Source: Chlamydia pecorum E58 (GTDB taxonomy: Bacteria; Chlamydiota; Chlamydiia; Chlamydiales; Chlamydiaceae). From it: a DNA stretch of 64,000 bases. The stretch lies in assembly GCF_000204135.1 (NCBI RefSeq), contig NC_015408.1:310001-374000 (forward strand), written 5' to 3'. The notes under the pieces were generated by a model. The model was given only the letters and a program-made list of their open reading frames with translations, had not been told where the DNA came from and did no database searches. The translations under genes were made by a program, and so were the position numbers. Each line of letters starts with the position of its first letter. The stretch's first letter is position 1. Positions 52,584 to 62,563 of the stretch are shown here, in pieces.

Positions 52584-52707
52584 AAAATCAAATGTAATCA
52601 AGGATGGTAAAGCAGACCAGCTTTTAACGCAATCAGGAATCTACAAAAGAGCGTGCAAGATAAATCAAAAATTATTTCTTTATAGAGAGGGAGAAATTTT
52701 TGCGCAT

Positions 52708-52737
52708 AAAAAAACCCAGAAGATGAGATTTTCTGGG
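52708..52737 (-). terminator. Rho-independent terminator of ompA
   Basis: On the minus strand CCCAGAA (52737-52731) pairs with TTCTGGG (52721-52715) and a run of seven T follows. A second hairpin, CCAGxACA/TGTxCTGG, lies between it and the stop codon. It cleanly separates ompA from tRNA-Gly and rpsB. Confidence 0.92.
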
Positions 52738-52800
52738 CTAGAAACCAGAACATTCTGTCCTGGTAGCGAAAAACAACTAGAACAGCGTATCAGCGCGCTG

Positions 52801-53976
52801 TTAGAATCTGCATTGAGCAGAAAGGTGAGCGGCTCTTTCGTTAATTAAACGAAGCTCTCCAGTGATTGCCCATTTATCGGCATCAAGTAAAGTTGCTCCC
52901 ATGGAAACACCACAAGCTTTTCTGGACTTCAACTTGTTAATTTGAAGAGAAACAATTTGTAGGGAGTCAGCAAACTTGTTTGTGCCATCTACTGTAGTTG
53001 CTTGTCCTAATAATGTTGGATTCCATGTTGTCAAGTTGAAAATTGGCGAAGCTAATTTTGGTTCCGCAATTTGGATAGTATCTGCATCAAAAGTAGCTCT
53101 AGACCACTGAACACCGATGTAAGGAACGAGCATATTCAGTCTATATGACAATGCTGCACCGACTTGCCATTCATGGTAGTTGATCGTGGCATTTTTCAAT
53201 TTATCACTAGAATCAGTTTCCGTTCCTGCAGAGAGTGGAAGAGGCAGAGTCTGGCCTACATATCCCCGAGGTTTGTGTACAGTAAATTGTGCTACGTTAG
53301 AAAGAACGTTGAGTTCTTGAACGCGAGGTTTCGATTGTGCGTATTGGAATTCAGCTCCTAAAGTTGCACATCCACATTCCCACAAAGCTCCGCGAGCTCC
53401 AACGCTCCAAGAGAAGGTTGTGTCTGTATATAGCTCTACTACGCCGTTAGAAATATTTGCGTTTGGATATTTGCCCTCAAGAGAGCTTCCAGAGATCCCA
53501 ATTAAACCAATAAGGTTGAAAGATGAAGAATTTCCTTTAAAATACCCGCTAGTGGCTCCTAAAGTGCAAAAAACATCAAAGCGATCCCAGATATTTAACG
53601 CAATGTAACCTGCATTTGTGAACCACTCCGCATCGTGCATGTGCTTTCCATACGCTGGGTTTGCTCTTTCGGCTGTTGTACTTGAATCTGCAGCATTATT
53701 AGGTGATGTAGGGGCTGTCCCCATTAAAAACATTTTCGATACATCTGTCTTGAGGACTCTGTCGAAAACATAATCTCCGTAAAATCCTACGCGTAAGCTA
53801 ATCGCGTCGCACCAAGTAGCGCAAGGATCACATGGATCTCCTGACATACCTTCCCATATCGTTCCATCAATTAATAAACTTGGCTCTGCTGGGTTCCCTA
53901 CAGGCAAAGCGTGTAAGGAGGCGTTACCAGCAAAAAATGCGGCGGATAAAAACGCCGATTTTAAGAGTTTTTTCAT
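52801..53976 (-). CDS. ompA: Major outer membrane protein (MOMP) porin
   Basis: This 391-residue protein has the signal peptide [20 protein letters not shown] ending LHA, and the mature N-terminus [20 protein letters not shown] found in all chlamydial MOMPs. Cysteine-rich conserved parts ([35 protein letters not shown]) alternate with four variable domains, and the chain ends in Phe. MOMP is the main porin and disulfide-linked antigen of the envelope. GAGGTGAGT precedes the ATG at 53976; a GTG two codons upstream is less likely. The variable-domain sequences look like C. pecorum. It matches CT681. Confidence 0.98.
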   Translation of the reverse strand: MKKLLKSAFLSAAFFAGNASLHALPVGNPAEPSLLIDGTIWEGMSGDPCDPCATWCDAISLRVGFYGDYVFDRVLKTDVSKMFLMGTAPTSPNNAADSSTTAERANPAYGKHMHDAEWFTNAGYIALNIWDRFDVFCTLGATSGYFKGNSSSFNLIGLIGISGSSLEGKYPNANISNGVVELYTDTTFSWSVGARGALWECGCATLGAEFQYAQSKPRVQELNVLSNVAQFTVHKPRGYVGQTLPLPLSAGTETDSSDKLKNATINYHEWQVGAALSYRLNMLVPYIGVQWSRATFDADTIQIAEPKLASPIFNLTTWNPTLLGQATTVDGTNKFADSLQIVSLQINKLKSRKACGVSMGATLLDADKWAITGELRLINERAAHLSAQCRF

Positions 53977-54080
53977 ACTCACCTCTAAGATTATGCTTAA
54001 TTCTTTTTGTGCTCGCTATATTTTCTTGTTTTCTGGCGGCACTTACGTTCAAGTTAAAGCCAGACAAGATTCCTGTAGGC

Positions 54081-54109
54081 ATTTTATGACTGTTAGGAGG
54101 GTCTTGCAA
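54081..54109 (-). promoter_or_regulatory. Sigma66 promoter of ompA
   Basis: On the minus strand TTGCAA (54109-54104) and TAAAAT (54086-54081) are separated by exactly 17 bases. They match the consensus at four and five positions. Transcription would start near 54074, giving a leader of about 98 bases. Tandem promoters are known for chlamydial ompA genes. Confidence 0.75.
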
Positions 54110-54228
54110 GTGAAAACAGCCTTAAGCATGAACACACAGCTCATTAATCGAAAACATAACAAACTTTTCTTTTTATAGTAAAGACGATAAGAAAAATGTG
54201 TGAATTCAGACAGTGTTTTCAAACAAGG

Positions 54229-54265
54229 ACCTCTAAGAGTTCTATAGGAGGGAAGAGGTTTTTTT
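54229..54265 (+). terminator. Orphan terminator-like hairpin in the ompA-pbp2 gap
   Basis: ACCTCT (54229-54234) pairs with AGAGGT (54254-54259) and seven T follow. No plus-strand gene lies upstream, so it may end a short RNA or be a pbp2 leader element. Confidence 0.4.
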
Positions 54266-54450
54266 GTATATGTTTTTTCTTGAGAAGAGTTTTTCATAAA
54301 ACAGAAAACCCCCTTGAAAAGGCTGTGTTGCATTGTTTTCTTCTTTTTATGTGCTTTTCGTCCTATCATATTCATATGAGTTTGTTGTTAGATTAAAAAT
54401 GTGGGTTTTGGTTGTATAGCCAAGAAATTTAGTTTGATGAAGATGTGTGT

Positions 54451-57400
54451 ATGAAATTGCTCAGAAAACGCTCTAAACACCTTACTGTCCCTGAAAAGAC
54501 AAATCGTCTGCTGTCAGGGTTTATTCTTGCCTTTATTATAATCGCATTGCGTTTGTGGCACCTAACTGTCATAGAGCATGATAAGAAAGTAGAGGAAGCT
54601 TTTAAACCTCAGCAACGTGTAATCCCAGAGTATATGGAAAGAGCTACAATTTGTGACCGCTTTGGGAAGGTGCTGGCTCGAAACCAAATGCAGTATGATG
54701 TGAGCGTTGCCTATAGTGCTATTCGTGATATGCCAACACGGGCTTGGAGAATCAATGAACTTGGAGAAAAAGAGCCTGTTTTGGTGCGTAAGGAGTACAT
54801 TCATCGTTTGGCAGAGCTTCTTGCTCAAGAGCTACATTTAGACGCGAATGCTGTTGAAGATGCTTTGCACTCTAAAGCATCTGTGCTAGGTTCTGTTCCC
54901 TATCTTGTGCAGGCAAATGTTCCCGAGCGTACCTATTTGAAATTGAAGATGATAGCTAAGGATTGGCCTGGATTACATGTAGATAGTGTTTTGCGGAGGT
55001 ACTACCCTATGGGGAAAACTGCTGCAGATATTGTGGGGTATGTTGGACCGATAAGTATAGAAGAGTATAGGAAGGTCACCCAAGAGTTAAGCCAGCTTCG
55101 GGAGTGTGTTCGTGCATATGACGAGGGGGAGGAACCAAACTTCCCCTTTGGTTTGTCCAGTATAGATCAAGTGAGTACGCTGCTTGATTCTCTAGAAAGC
55201 CGCGCCTATAGTTTAAATGCGCTGGTTGGGAAGTTAGGCGTAGAGGCGTTGTATGATGCGCAATTGCGGGGGAAAATTGGGAAAAAAACAGTTTTGGTAG
55301 ATCGTCGGGGGGAATTTATCCAAGACTTGGAGGAGATTTCTTCTGGAGTTCCAGGAGAGAAAGTTCGGTTAACTTTGTCTGCAGATTTACAAGCGTTTGC
55401 AGAGCAGTTGCTTCTGGAGCATGAGTATACGGAGCCTTTTCGTAGTGCGAGCTCTAGGAAGAAAAAAGAGCTTTTACCACCGTTATACCCATGGATTAAG
55501 GGAGGGGCGATTCTTGCCTTGGATCCAAATAATGGGGATATTTTGGCTATGGCGTCATCTCCTCGGTATTGCAATAACGATTTTGTGAATATGAAAGTGT
55601 CTTCAGATCGTGTAGCTACACGATCTGAGATCTACCGTTGGTTGGAAGGGAAAGAGCATATCGCAGAGCTATTTGATCGGAAGGTCAATTTACATAGAGA
55701 GCGGGGGCTTCCCACAGGGGAAATTATAGAGGAAGAGCTTCCATTAACTTTTGAGAATTACTTGGATTTTGTGCTTCCTGAGAACTCTACAGTGAAAGCA
55801 CTTGTGAAGCAAAGCTCCCTAGGGGATGCTGTTGCGGTGCAAAGTCGTGTTCGGGCGCTTTTAGAGCTGTTTGGTTATGGTAAGGTAGAGTGTTCATGCG
55901 CATCGATTTTTGATGCTGTATTTCCAAGAAAAGAGGGGAATATTCTTATTAAGGAGGTAATCTCCGTAAAACAACAAGTATGGATTACGGAGTGTTTAAA
56001 ACGGCATGCTTTAGGGATTGAGAAGATCAGACAGAGTCTGCTAAAGGATTTTGAAAAACTTCCGGCAAATTATGATAAGATTTTGTATGTAGATCTTTTA
56101 CGTTTAGCTGTGGACCCCTCTCGGGGAACCCCCGAGCTGTTTTCACAGCTCTCTTCTTTCCCATTGTTGGAATTTACGGAGTGTCAGGGGCACTATGTGG
56201 TGTTTCGTGAAGCGCTATCTAAAATTGTTGAAGAGATCTTTACGGAAATCGATTTTGGTTTTTGGAGACAGGAGAACTTTGCTCAGTTTCTTTCAGGGAA
56301 ACGTAAAGTGGAAAACTCTAAAAAACAACGCTATCCCACTCCCTATGTAGATTACTTAGAAGAAGAAAGAAAAATTCAATATGCAAAATTTCGTGAACAA
56401 TATTTAAATGCATTTCTTGCTTATATTATTTCTGGGCATTGCTCTGGGGGGATGAGGTCTTATTATGAGGCTTTGTCTGTATGGCGGGAAGAATTATTGC
56501 GGGGTGCGCATAAGGCTCTACCTTGGCATAAACATTACCTCTATTTAAAAGAACATTTAGCCTCTTCCTCTTATAACTTGCCGGGACTGTTTTCCATATT
56601 CCGAGAGTTTGCTGATCTTCAACGTCCTTTATTAGGGAAGTATCCTTTAACTGTTGTGAAAAACTCTCTTCAAACGGAGCAAGATTTAGCTGCATCGTTT
56701 TATCCTGTATATGGTTATGGGTATTTGCGTCCCTATGCATTTGGGCAAGCAACAACTCTAGGGTCAATTTTTAAGCTAGTTTCTGCCTATTCTGTACTGT
56801 CTCAGTATTTTGTGAGTACATCTTATGATGACCTCTCGAAGCTTTTAGTTCTTATTGATAAGAACTCTTTTGGCTATACGACATTTTCTCCTCATGTAGG
56901 CTTTTTTAAAGATGGCTCTCTTATTCCAACCTTTTTCCGCGGGGGATGTTTGCCAGGAAATGATTTTTCAGGGCGTGGGTATATTGATTTAGTCTCTGCT
57001 TTAGAGATGTCAAGTAACCCGTATTTCTCTTTGCTTGTAGGGGAGTATCTTGCTGACCCTGAGGATCTATGTGAATCAGCATCTTTACTAGGGTTGGGTG
57101 AAAAAACTGGTGTGGGCTTGCCTGGGGAGTATGCGGGAAAACTCCCTAAGGATATTTCTTATAACCGTTCGGGGTTATATGCAACTGCTATAGGACAGCA
57201 TACGTTAGTAGTGACTCCTTTACAGGTGGCAACTATGATCTCAGCTTTAGTCAATGGCGGGACATTGTATGTTCCGAACTTATTGTTGCCTGAGGATTTC
57301 GAGCCTTGCCAAAGCGCCAAAAAGAAGCGAGAAGTGTTTATGCCTGAACCTATTGCTGATGTGTTAAAGGAAGGGATGCATAGGGTGATTTGGGGACGCT

Positions 57401-57696
57401 TTGGCACAGCTCGGGCAATTCAAAAGCGCTTTTCTCCGGAACTTTTATCTCGGGTGATTGGGAAGACCAGCACGGCAGAATCGATTTTGCGGGTAGGTCT
57501 AGATCGCGAGCATGGCACTACAAAAATGAAAGATGTGTGGTTTGCTGCAGTAAGCTTTTCAGATCGTGAGCTAAAGACTCCAGAGCTTGTAGTGGTTGTG
57601 TATTTACGCTTAGGAGAATATGGACGAGATGCAGCTCCCATGGCGGTACGTATGATCGAGCGGTGGGAAAAAATTCAAAGGGAGAGGTTTTCCTAG
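54451..57696 (+). CDS. pbp2: Penicillin-binding protein 2, very large form
   Basis: This 1081-residue class B transpeptidase cross-links peptidoglycan. It has an N-terminal membrane helix (about 15-37), the dimerisation/pedestal domain (RATICDRFGKVLARN), and a transpeptidase domain with S772xxK (GSIFK), SSN at 854-856 and KTS at 1005-1007 in place of the usual KTG. GGAILALDPNNGDILAMASS (351-370) and the active serine are normally ~60 residues apart but here ~400. The ATG at 54451 is preferred to GTG 54445. PBP2 is the target of amdinocillin and works with MreB/MreC. It matches CT682 (pbpB). Confidence 0.93.
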   Translation: MKLLRKRSKHLTVPEKTNRLLSGFILAFIIIALRLWHLTVIEHDKKVEEAFKPQQRVIPEYMERATICDRFGKVLARNQMQYDVSVAYSAIRDMPTRAWRINELGEKEPVLVRKEYIHRLAELLAQELHLDANAVEDALHSKASVLGSVPYLVQANVPERTYLKLKMIAKDWPGLHVDSVLRRYYPMGKTAADIVGYVGPISIEEYRKVTQELSQLRECVRAYDEGEEPNFPFGLSSIDQVSTLLDSLESRAYSLNALVGKLGVEALYDAQLRGKIGKKTVLVDRRGEFIQDLEEISSGVPGEKVRLTLSADLQAFAEQLLLEHEYTEPFRSASSRKKKELLPPLYPWIKGGAILALDPNNGDILAMASSPRYCNNDFVNMKVSSDRVATRSEIYRWLEGKEHIAELFDRKVNLHRERGLPTGEIIEEELPLTFENYLDFVLPENSTVKALVKQSSLGDAVAVQSRVRALLELFGYGKVECSCASIFDAVFPRKEGNILIKEVISVKQQVWITECLKRHALGIEKIRQSLLKDFEKLPANYDKILYVDLLRLAVDPSRGTPELFSQLSSFPLLEFTECQGHYVVFREALSKIVEEIFTEIDFGFWRQENFAQFLSGKRKVENSKKQRYPTPYVDYLEEERKIQYAKFREQYLNAFLAYIISGHCSGGMRSYYEALSVWREELLRGAHKALPWHKHYLYLKEHLASSSYNLPGLFSIFREFADLQRPLLGKYPLTVVKNSLQTEQDLAASFYPVYGYGYLRPYAFGQATTLGSIFKLVSAYSVLSQYFVSTSYDDLSKLLVLIDKNSFGYTTFSPHVGFFKDGSLIPTFFRGGCLPGNDFSGRGYIDLVSALEMSSNPYFSLLVGEYLADPEDLCESASLLGLGEKTGVGLPGEYAGKLPKDISYNRSGLYATAIGQHTLVVTPLQVATMISALVNGGTLYVPNLLLPEDFEPCQSAKKKREVFMPEPIADVLKEGMHRVIWGRFGTARAIQKRFSPELLSRVIGKTSTAESILRVGLDREHGTTKMKDVWFAAVSFSDRELKTPELVVVVYLRLGEYGRDAAPMAVRMIERWEKIQRERFS

Positions 57697-57766
57697 AGAG
57701 CGTTTCTCCTGGCACGATTTTTGCTTGTGAAAAAGTAGAGATCAACGTTGTGTTAGGAGAGAGTTC

Positions 57767-58786
57767 ATGGAAGAGGCTGCGAAACACTTAGCAAAAGAGT
57801 TTCTTTGCTCTGGGATTAATTTTTTTCTAAGTGGGGAGTATGAGCAAGCTACACAGAGATTAAAAGAAACATTAGAGTTAGACCCTACGGCAGCTCTAGC
57901 CTATTGTTATTTAGGAATTATTGCATTAGAGACTGGAAAGGTATCCGAAGCTTTGTCTTGGTGCGCCCAAGGTTTAGAGACAGAGCCTGGTGATAGCTAT
58001 TTGCGTTATTGTTATGGAGCTGCTTTAGATCGTAATCATCAATATGAAGAGGCCATAGAGCAGTATCGTGCTTACGTTACATTGCACCCGGAAGATATAG
58101 AGTGTTGGTTTAGTCTGGGGGGAGTCTATCATCGTTTGCAAAGGCATCAGGAAGCCATCCATTGTTTTGATGCCGTCCTTGAACTGGACCCAGCAAATTC
58201 TCAAAGCTTATATAACAAAGCTATAGTATTTTCAGATATGGCTGAAGAGGGGGAGGCAATGAAGCTTCTTGAATCTACAGTGAAGAAAAATCCTTTGTAT
58301 TGGAAAGCTTGGGTAAAATTGGGATTTTTGCTTTCTAGAAATAAAAAATGGGACAAGGCTACAGAAGCGTATGAACGTGTGGTACAGCTGCGTCCAGATT
58401 TAGCAGATGGCCATTACAATTTGGGATTGTGCTATCTCATTCTAGATAAAACTCGACTTGCTCTAAAAGCATTTCAGGAGGCGTTATTCTTAAATGAAGA
58501 GGATGCTGATGCTCATTTCTATACAGGACTTGCCTATATGGATCTGAAGCAGGCCTCGCGAGCTCATGATGCTTTTCATCGCGCATTAGCGATTAATTTA
58601 GAACATGAGCGCTCCCATTATCTGCTAGGATATTTATACCACATGCAAGGCCTGGAAGAAAAAGCTCTGACAGAACACAAGTTCTTAGCAGAGAAACATT
58701 CGATGTTCGCTCCCTTATTAGAAAAAGCCTTAACTGCAGATCCTTCATCATTGGATGCGGCGCGAAAGTTAGATTTCATGCCATAG
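57767..58786 (+). CDS. TPR-repeat protein (CT683-like)
   Basis: This 339-residue protein is built of about eight tetratricopeptide repeats, for example PTAALAYCYLGIIALETGK, EAIEQYRAYVTLHPEDIECW and PDLADGHYNLGLCYLILDK. It has no signal peptide or membrane segment, so it is a cytoplasmic protein-protein scaffold. TAGGAGAGAG lies before the ATG. It sits between pbp2 and the suf operon, as CT683 does, with no obvious functional link to either. Partners are unknown. Confidence 0.88.
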   Translation: MEEAAKHLAKEFLCSGINFFLSGEYEQATQRLKETLELDPTAALAYCYLGIIALETGKVSEALSWCAQGLETEPGDSYLRYCYGAALDRNHQYEEAIEQYRAYVTLHPEDIECWFSLGGVYHRLQRHQEAIHCFDAVLELDPANSQSLYNKAIVFSDMAEEGEAMKLLESTVKKNPLYWKAWVKLGFLLSRNKKWDKATEAYERVVQLRPDLADGHYNLGLCYLILDKTRLALKAFQEALFLNEEDADAHFYTGLAYMDLKQASRAHDAFHRALAINLEHERSHYLLGYLYHMQGLEEKALTEHKFLAEKHSMFAPLLEKALTADPSSLDAARKLDFMP

Positions 58787-58912
58787 AAACAGAAAGAGAA
58801 GCAAAAATATATACATAAAGAAAAAAGAAGACAAAAAAATGCGCATCTTATTAAAATGAGCGCGTGCTTGAAAGTCTTGTACTTTTTTTCACAAAAGCGT
58901 GATCTCTATGGG

Positions 58913-58940
58913 AAGAAGGGCTGACTCTTCTTCTTTTCTT
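58913..58940 (+). terminator. Possible terminator after the TPR gene
   Basis: AAGAAG (58913-58918) and CTTCTT (58927-58932) could form a 6-bp stem followed by CTTTTCTT. It is weak, but it is the only candidate in the 280-base gap before sufB. The rest of that gap is AT-rich and shows no gene. Confidence 0.35.
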
Positions 58941-59066
58941 ATGGGCTTGGTGAATTGAACAGAAGTTCTATTTTCAGGCCTTCTTTTTTAGTTTGGAGAA
59001 ATTGTTGCCTTTTGCTCTGTTTTTGTGTTTGGAGGATAACGAGGCTTCCACTTGTGGAGAGAATCT

Positions 59067-60521
59067 ATGGATCATATGTTAGATGCGTTTTTGGGAGAAG
59101 AAAGGGAGTATCCTTATGGGTTTACCACGCCTATAGAATCTGAGGCTGTAGTTCGTGGGCTTTCGGAGGAAACTATAGAACAAATCTCCGCAAGACGTAA
59201 TGAGCCTTCCTACATCACGAATTTTCGTCTAAAAGCATATAGGTACTGGAAGGAGATGCAAAGTCCTGCTTGGGCGCGAGTGCAGATGGATCCAATCAAT
59301 TACGATGAGATGGTCTATTTTTCTGCTCCCAAACAGAAAAAACCTATAGGCCGCTTAGAGGATGCAGACCCAGAGATTTTAGAAACCTTTAAAAAGTTAG
59401 GGCTGCCGATAGATGAGCAAAAGCGTCTTCTTAATGTGCAAAATGTTGCCGTAGATTTCGTATTTGATTCTGTGTCTTTAGGGACAACGTTTAAAGAAGC
59501 TTTGGATGAGGCTGGGGTAGTATTTTGTTCTCTTAGTGAAGCAATACAGGAGTTCCCTAGACTTATAAGAAAATATTTAGGAAGTGTGGTTTCCTATCGC
59601 GATAATTATTTCGCAGCTTTAAACGCTGCGGTTTTTAGCGATGGTTCTTTTGTCTATGTTCCTAAGGGAGTGCGTTGTCCTATGGACATCTCAACTTATT
59701 TTAGGATTAACGATAAAGAAGCAGGGCAGTTCGAAAGGACGTTGATTATTGTCGAAGAGGGGGGATTTGTAAGTTATCTTGAAGGGTGTACGGCCCCAGC
59801 GTTTTCTTCGCATCAGCTACATGCTGCTGTTGTAGAGTTGGTTGCGAAAAGTCATGCTGAGATCCGCTATTCCACAGTGCAGAATTGGTATTCTGGGGAT
59901 CGGAAAACAGGAAAGGGTGGCATTTATAATTTGGTTACGAAAAGGGGCTTGTGTGCTGGCGTGCGTTCGAAGATTTCCTGGTCCCAGGTAGAGGTGGGAG
60001 CAGCAATTACATGGAAGTATCCTAGCTGTATATTGCGAGGAGAAGAGAGCGTAGGGGAGTTTTATTCTATCTCGCTAACTAATGGGAAGATGCAGGCGGA
60101 TACAGGAACAAAAATGATCCATGTCGGCAAGAATACCACCTCAACAATTGTCTCCAAGGGGATCTCTGCAGAGTTTTCTCATAATACTTTTAGGAGCCTT
60201 GTTTCTGTAGGGGAGAGAGCTTCGCACAGTTGTAACTACACGCAATGTGATTCTATGCTTATAGGGAAGCATTGCGGAGCCTATACAGACCCTAGAATTG
60301 AAGTGCATAACTCTACCTCTTCTATCGAGCACGAAGCAACCACTTCAAAGTTACGAGATGATCAGCTGTTGTATTTGCGTAGCCGAGGGTTAGACTCTGA
60401 AGCTGCCATGAGTTTGGTTGTGCATGGATTTTGTAAGGAGATTATTGAGAAGCTCCCCTTGGAGTTTGCCCAGGAGGCCTTGAAGCTCCTATATATTAAG
60501 TTAGAAAATAGCGTAGGTTAG
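59067..60521 (+). CDS. sufB: Fe-S cluster assembly scaffold SufB
   Basis: This 484-residue protein has normal SufB length, with [45 protein letters not shown] and [18 protein letters not shown]. In the SufBCD complex it is the scaffold on which Fe-S clusters are built from cysteine sulfur. I chose the ATG at 59067 (GGAGAGA six bases upstream) over the TTG at 59052. It is the first gene of sufBCDS. It matches CT684. Confidence 0.95.
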   Translation: MDHMLDAFLGEEREYPYGFTTPIESEAVVRGLSEETIEQISARRNEPSYITNFRLKAYRYWKEMQSPAWARVQMDPINYDEMVYFSAPKQKKPIGRLEDADPEILETFKKLGLPIDEQKRLLNVQNVAVDFVFDSVSLGTTFKEALDEAGVVFCSLSEAIQEFPRLIRKYLGSVVSYRDNYFAALNAAVFSDGSFVYVPKGVRCPMDISTYFRINDKEAGQFERTLIIVEEGGFVSYLEGCTAPAFSSHQLHAAVVELVAKSHAEIRYSTVQNWYSGDRKTGKGGIYNLVTKRGLCAGVRSKISWSQVEVGAAITWKYPSCILRGEESVGEFYSISLTNGKMQADTGTKMIHVGKNTTSTIVSKGISAEFSHNTFRSLVSVGERASHSCNYTQCDSMLIGKHCGAYTDPRIEVHNSTSSIEHEATTSKLRDDQLLYLRSRGLDSEAAMSLVVHGFCKEIIEKLPLEFAQEALKLLYIKLENSVG

Positions 60522-60528
60522 TTGAAAG

Positions 60529-61293
60529 ATGTTGCGGATAGAAAATTTGCATGTGCACTGCGACGATGTCAAAATCATAGATAATTTTAGTTTGCATATT
60601 AGCCCTGGCGAGTTGCATATGATCATGGGACCTAATGGTGCAGGGAAATCGACATTTGCCAAGGTGTTATCCGGAGACCCAAGTTTAAGTGTCTCTGCGG
60701 GGAAGATTTCCTTAGAAAAGCAGGATCTACTTACACTGTCCCCCGAAGAACGTGCACGCGCAGGGTTGTTTGTGGGATTCCAGCATCCTCCGGAGATCCC
60801 TGGAGTAAACAATAAGTTGTTTTTGCGGGATGCTTATAATTCGTGTCGTCGGTATCAATATGAGGCTGTAACTACAGAAGATTTTGAAATGCTACTCTCT
60901 GCTCTGCAGGAGACTTATGAGTTTGAGGTGTTGGATCATTTTTTCGAAAGAAACGTTAATGAGGGGTTCTCTGGGGGAGAGCGTAAAAAAAACGAGATTT
61001 TTCAAATGTTGATTATGGAACCGAAGATGGCAGTTTTGGACGAGCCTGATTCGGGGTTAGATGTGGATTCTTTACGTGCGGTTTGCAAGACCTTAGAAAG
61101 GTATCGAGAGATCCATCCGGAAAATTCTATGTGTATCATTACGCACAACCCGAAATTAGGACAGTTCTTACATCCAGATATCGTACATCTTTTTTTGGAT
61201 GGCAATATTGCTTTGTCGGGAGGAGGGGCTTTAATGCAGGATCTTGAATATAAGAGTTATCAAGAGATTTTGAACCGAGCTTTTCAAAGATAG
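60529..61293 (+). CDS. sufC: Fe-S assembly ATPase SufC
   Basis: This 254-residue ABC-type ATPase has Walker A MGPNGAGKST, signature FSGGERKKNEIFQML, Walker B AVLDEPDSGLDVDSL and CIITHNPKLG, all typical of SufC rather than transport ATPases. It drives conformational change in SufBCD. It starts 7 bases after sufB and matches CT685 (abcX). Confidence 0.96.
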   Translation: MLRIENLHVHCDDVKIIDNFSLHISPGELHMIMGPNGAGKSTFAKVLSGDPSLSVSAGKISLEKQDLLTLSPEERARAGLFVGFQHPPEIPGVNNKLFLRDAYNSCRRYQYEAVTTEDFEMLLSALQETYEFEVLDHFFERNVNEGFSGGERKKNEIFQMLIMEPKMAVLDEPDSGLDVDSLRAVCKTLERYREIHPENSMCIITHNPKLGQFLHPDIVHLFLDGNIALSGGGALMQDLEYKSYQEILNRAFQR

Positions 61294-61302
61294 AGACATT
61301 GT

Positions 61303-62550
61303 ATGTTAACTTTTGTAGAAAATGTTTCCTTAGTTAAGGAAGATTCTAACATTCATCGCGCAGTGACTGCATGCCATAAATATCATAATCATCGGGAGCC
61401 GTATAAAGAGATCTTTTGTTTTTTCCCCTGGATTCGAGGGATAGCGCATACTCCCCAGGAATATAGTTATGCCTATGGGGGCACAGAGGTAATGAGGCAG
61501 CAGCTGCTTGGGAAGCGCTCGTTATCTTATGAGTGTGTGATTATGAATGGCAAATATGAGGATTCCCTGTCTTATTTGCCTGAGGGTGTGGAGGTGTTTC
61601 CTTACAAAGAGGCTTTAGAGAGCTTTGCAACATTTATGCAACGTTTGCGTGTGGAGGAGCATCCCCTAGCTTTTGTGAATGCAGAGAGCTCCCAAGATGG
61701 CGTGGTAATTTATATTCCCGACGGTAAGGTGATAGATGAACAAATCTTTGTTCATCATATTATCTATCCTGTAGCGAGGGGGAATTTACTGTTTTCTCCA
61801 AAGGTTATTGTGGTTTTTGGGCGCGAAGCGTGTGCTGCAGTTCATGTGTTTCATCATATAGAGGTAGACTGTAGGACAGTGGTGCGAGAGATGATGGTCA
61901 ATGGAGTAACAGAGGTCTTCGTTTCAGAAAAGGCAGAGGCGATCATCTCTATAGATCCACGATATGCGCATGAGAGTCAATTTAGCTGGTCACATATTGC
62001 CACGATACAAGCTGGAGGGGCGTGTGCTGTTGTACATCATCTTCTTGAAGACGCTCGTAGTTATGGTTTGTTTGAAAATACATTTTACCTCATGGGAGAT
62101 TATGCTCATGCGGAGTCTGTTGTGGCGGCACGTTCTCCAAGAAAGACTTGGGTGAGGAATCTCATGCATCATGATGCGAAACATACAACGTCGCAACAAA
62201 AAATCCGTTCAGTCTTGGATAGTGGAGAGTTTTTGTTTGAAGGGGGGATCAAAATCACCCCGCAGGGAGAATATGCAAATGCATATCAAAGACATGATAC
62301 ATTGTTGTTAGATGACCAGGCTCGGGTTTCTACATACCCTCGTTTAGAGATCCTTACGGATGAAGTGAAGGCTTCTCATGGAGCTACTGTAGGCTCTATG
62401 GATGAGAAGCTATTGTTTTATATGCGTTCTCGGGGGCTTCCTCTTAAGCTGGCTAGGGAACGATTAGTTCAGGGGTTCCTGAAATCTTTAACCCCGACTC
62501 CAGAGACCTTCCCTCGGCTATCTAAAGTATTTAAGGGGTTATATTTTTAA
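61303..62550 (+). CDS. sufD: Fe-S assembly protein SufD
   Basis: This 415-residue SufB paralogue has RNLMHHDAKHTTSQQKIRSV, EGGIKITPQGEYANAYQRHD and the C-terminal HGATVGSMDEKLLFYMRSRG block. It completes the SufBC2D complex, where it helps iron entry. It starts 9 bases after sufC and matches CT686. The N-terminal part is diverged from the E. coli protein, as is usual. Confidence 0.93.
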   Translation: MLTFVENVSLVKEDSNIHRAVTACHKYHNHREPYKEIFCFFPWIRGIAHTPQEYSYAYGGTEVMRQQLLGKRSLSYECVIMNGKYEDSLSYLPEGVEVFPYKEALESFATFMQRLRVEEHPLAFVNAESSQDGVVIYIPDGKVIDEQIFVHHIIYPVARGNLLFSPKVIVVFGREACAAVHVFHHIEVDCRTVVREMMVNGVTEVFVSEKAEAIISIDPRYAHESQFSWSHIATIQAGGACAVVHHLLEDARSYGLFENTFYLMGDYAHAESVVAARSPRKTWVRNLMHHDAKHTTSQQKIRSVLDSGEFLFEGGIKITPQGEYANAYQRHDTLLLDDQARVSTYPRLEILTDEVKASHGATVGSMDEKLLFYMRSRGLPLKLARERLVQGFLKSLTPTPETFPRLSKVFKGLYF

Positions 62551-62563
62551 GAAGTAGGGGTTT

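Larger units (their letters stand above)
53977..54450. promoter_or_regulatory. Divergent ompA/pbp2 intergenic region
   Basis: This 474-base region has no believable gene. It holds the ompA promoter (54081-54109), an upstream TATAAA on the minus strand (54172-54177) that could serve a second ompA start site, and a plus-strand hairpin with a T-run (54229-54265). The pbp2 promoter was not located with confidence. Confidence 0.6.

Noticed and set aside
54049..54375. 108-codon minus-strand frame upstream of ompA
   Set aside because: It covers the ompA promoter, and its low-complexity Lys/Cys/Phe-rich translation looks like non-coding AT-rich DNA.
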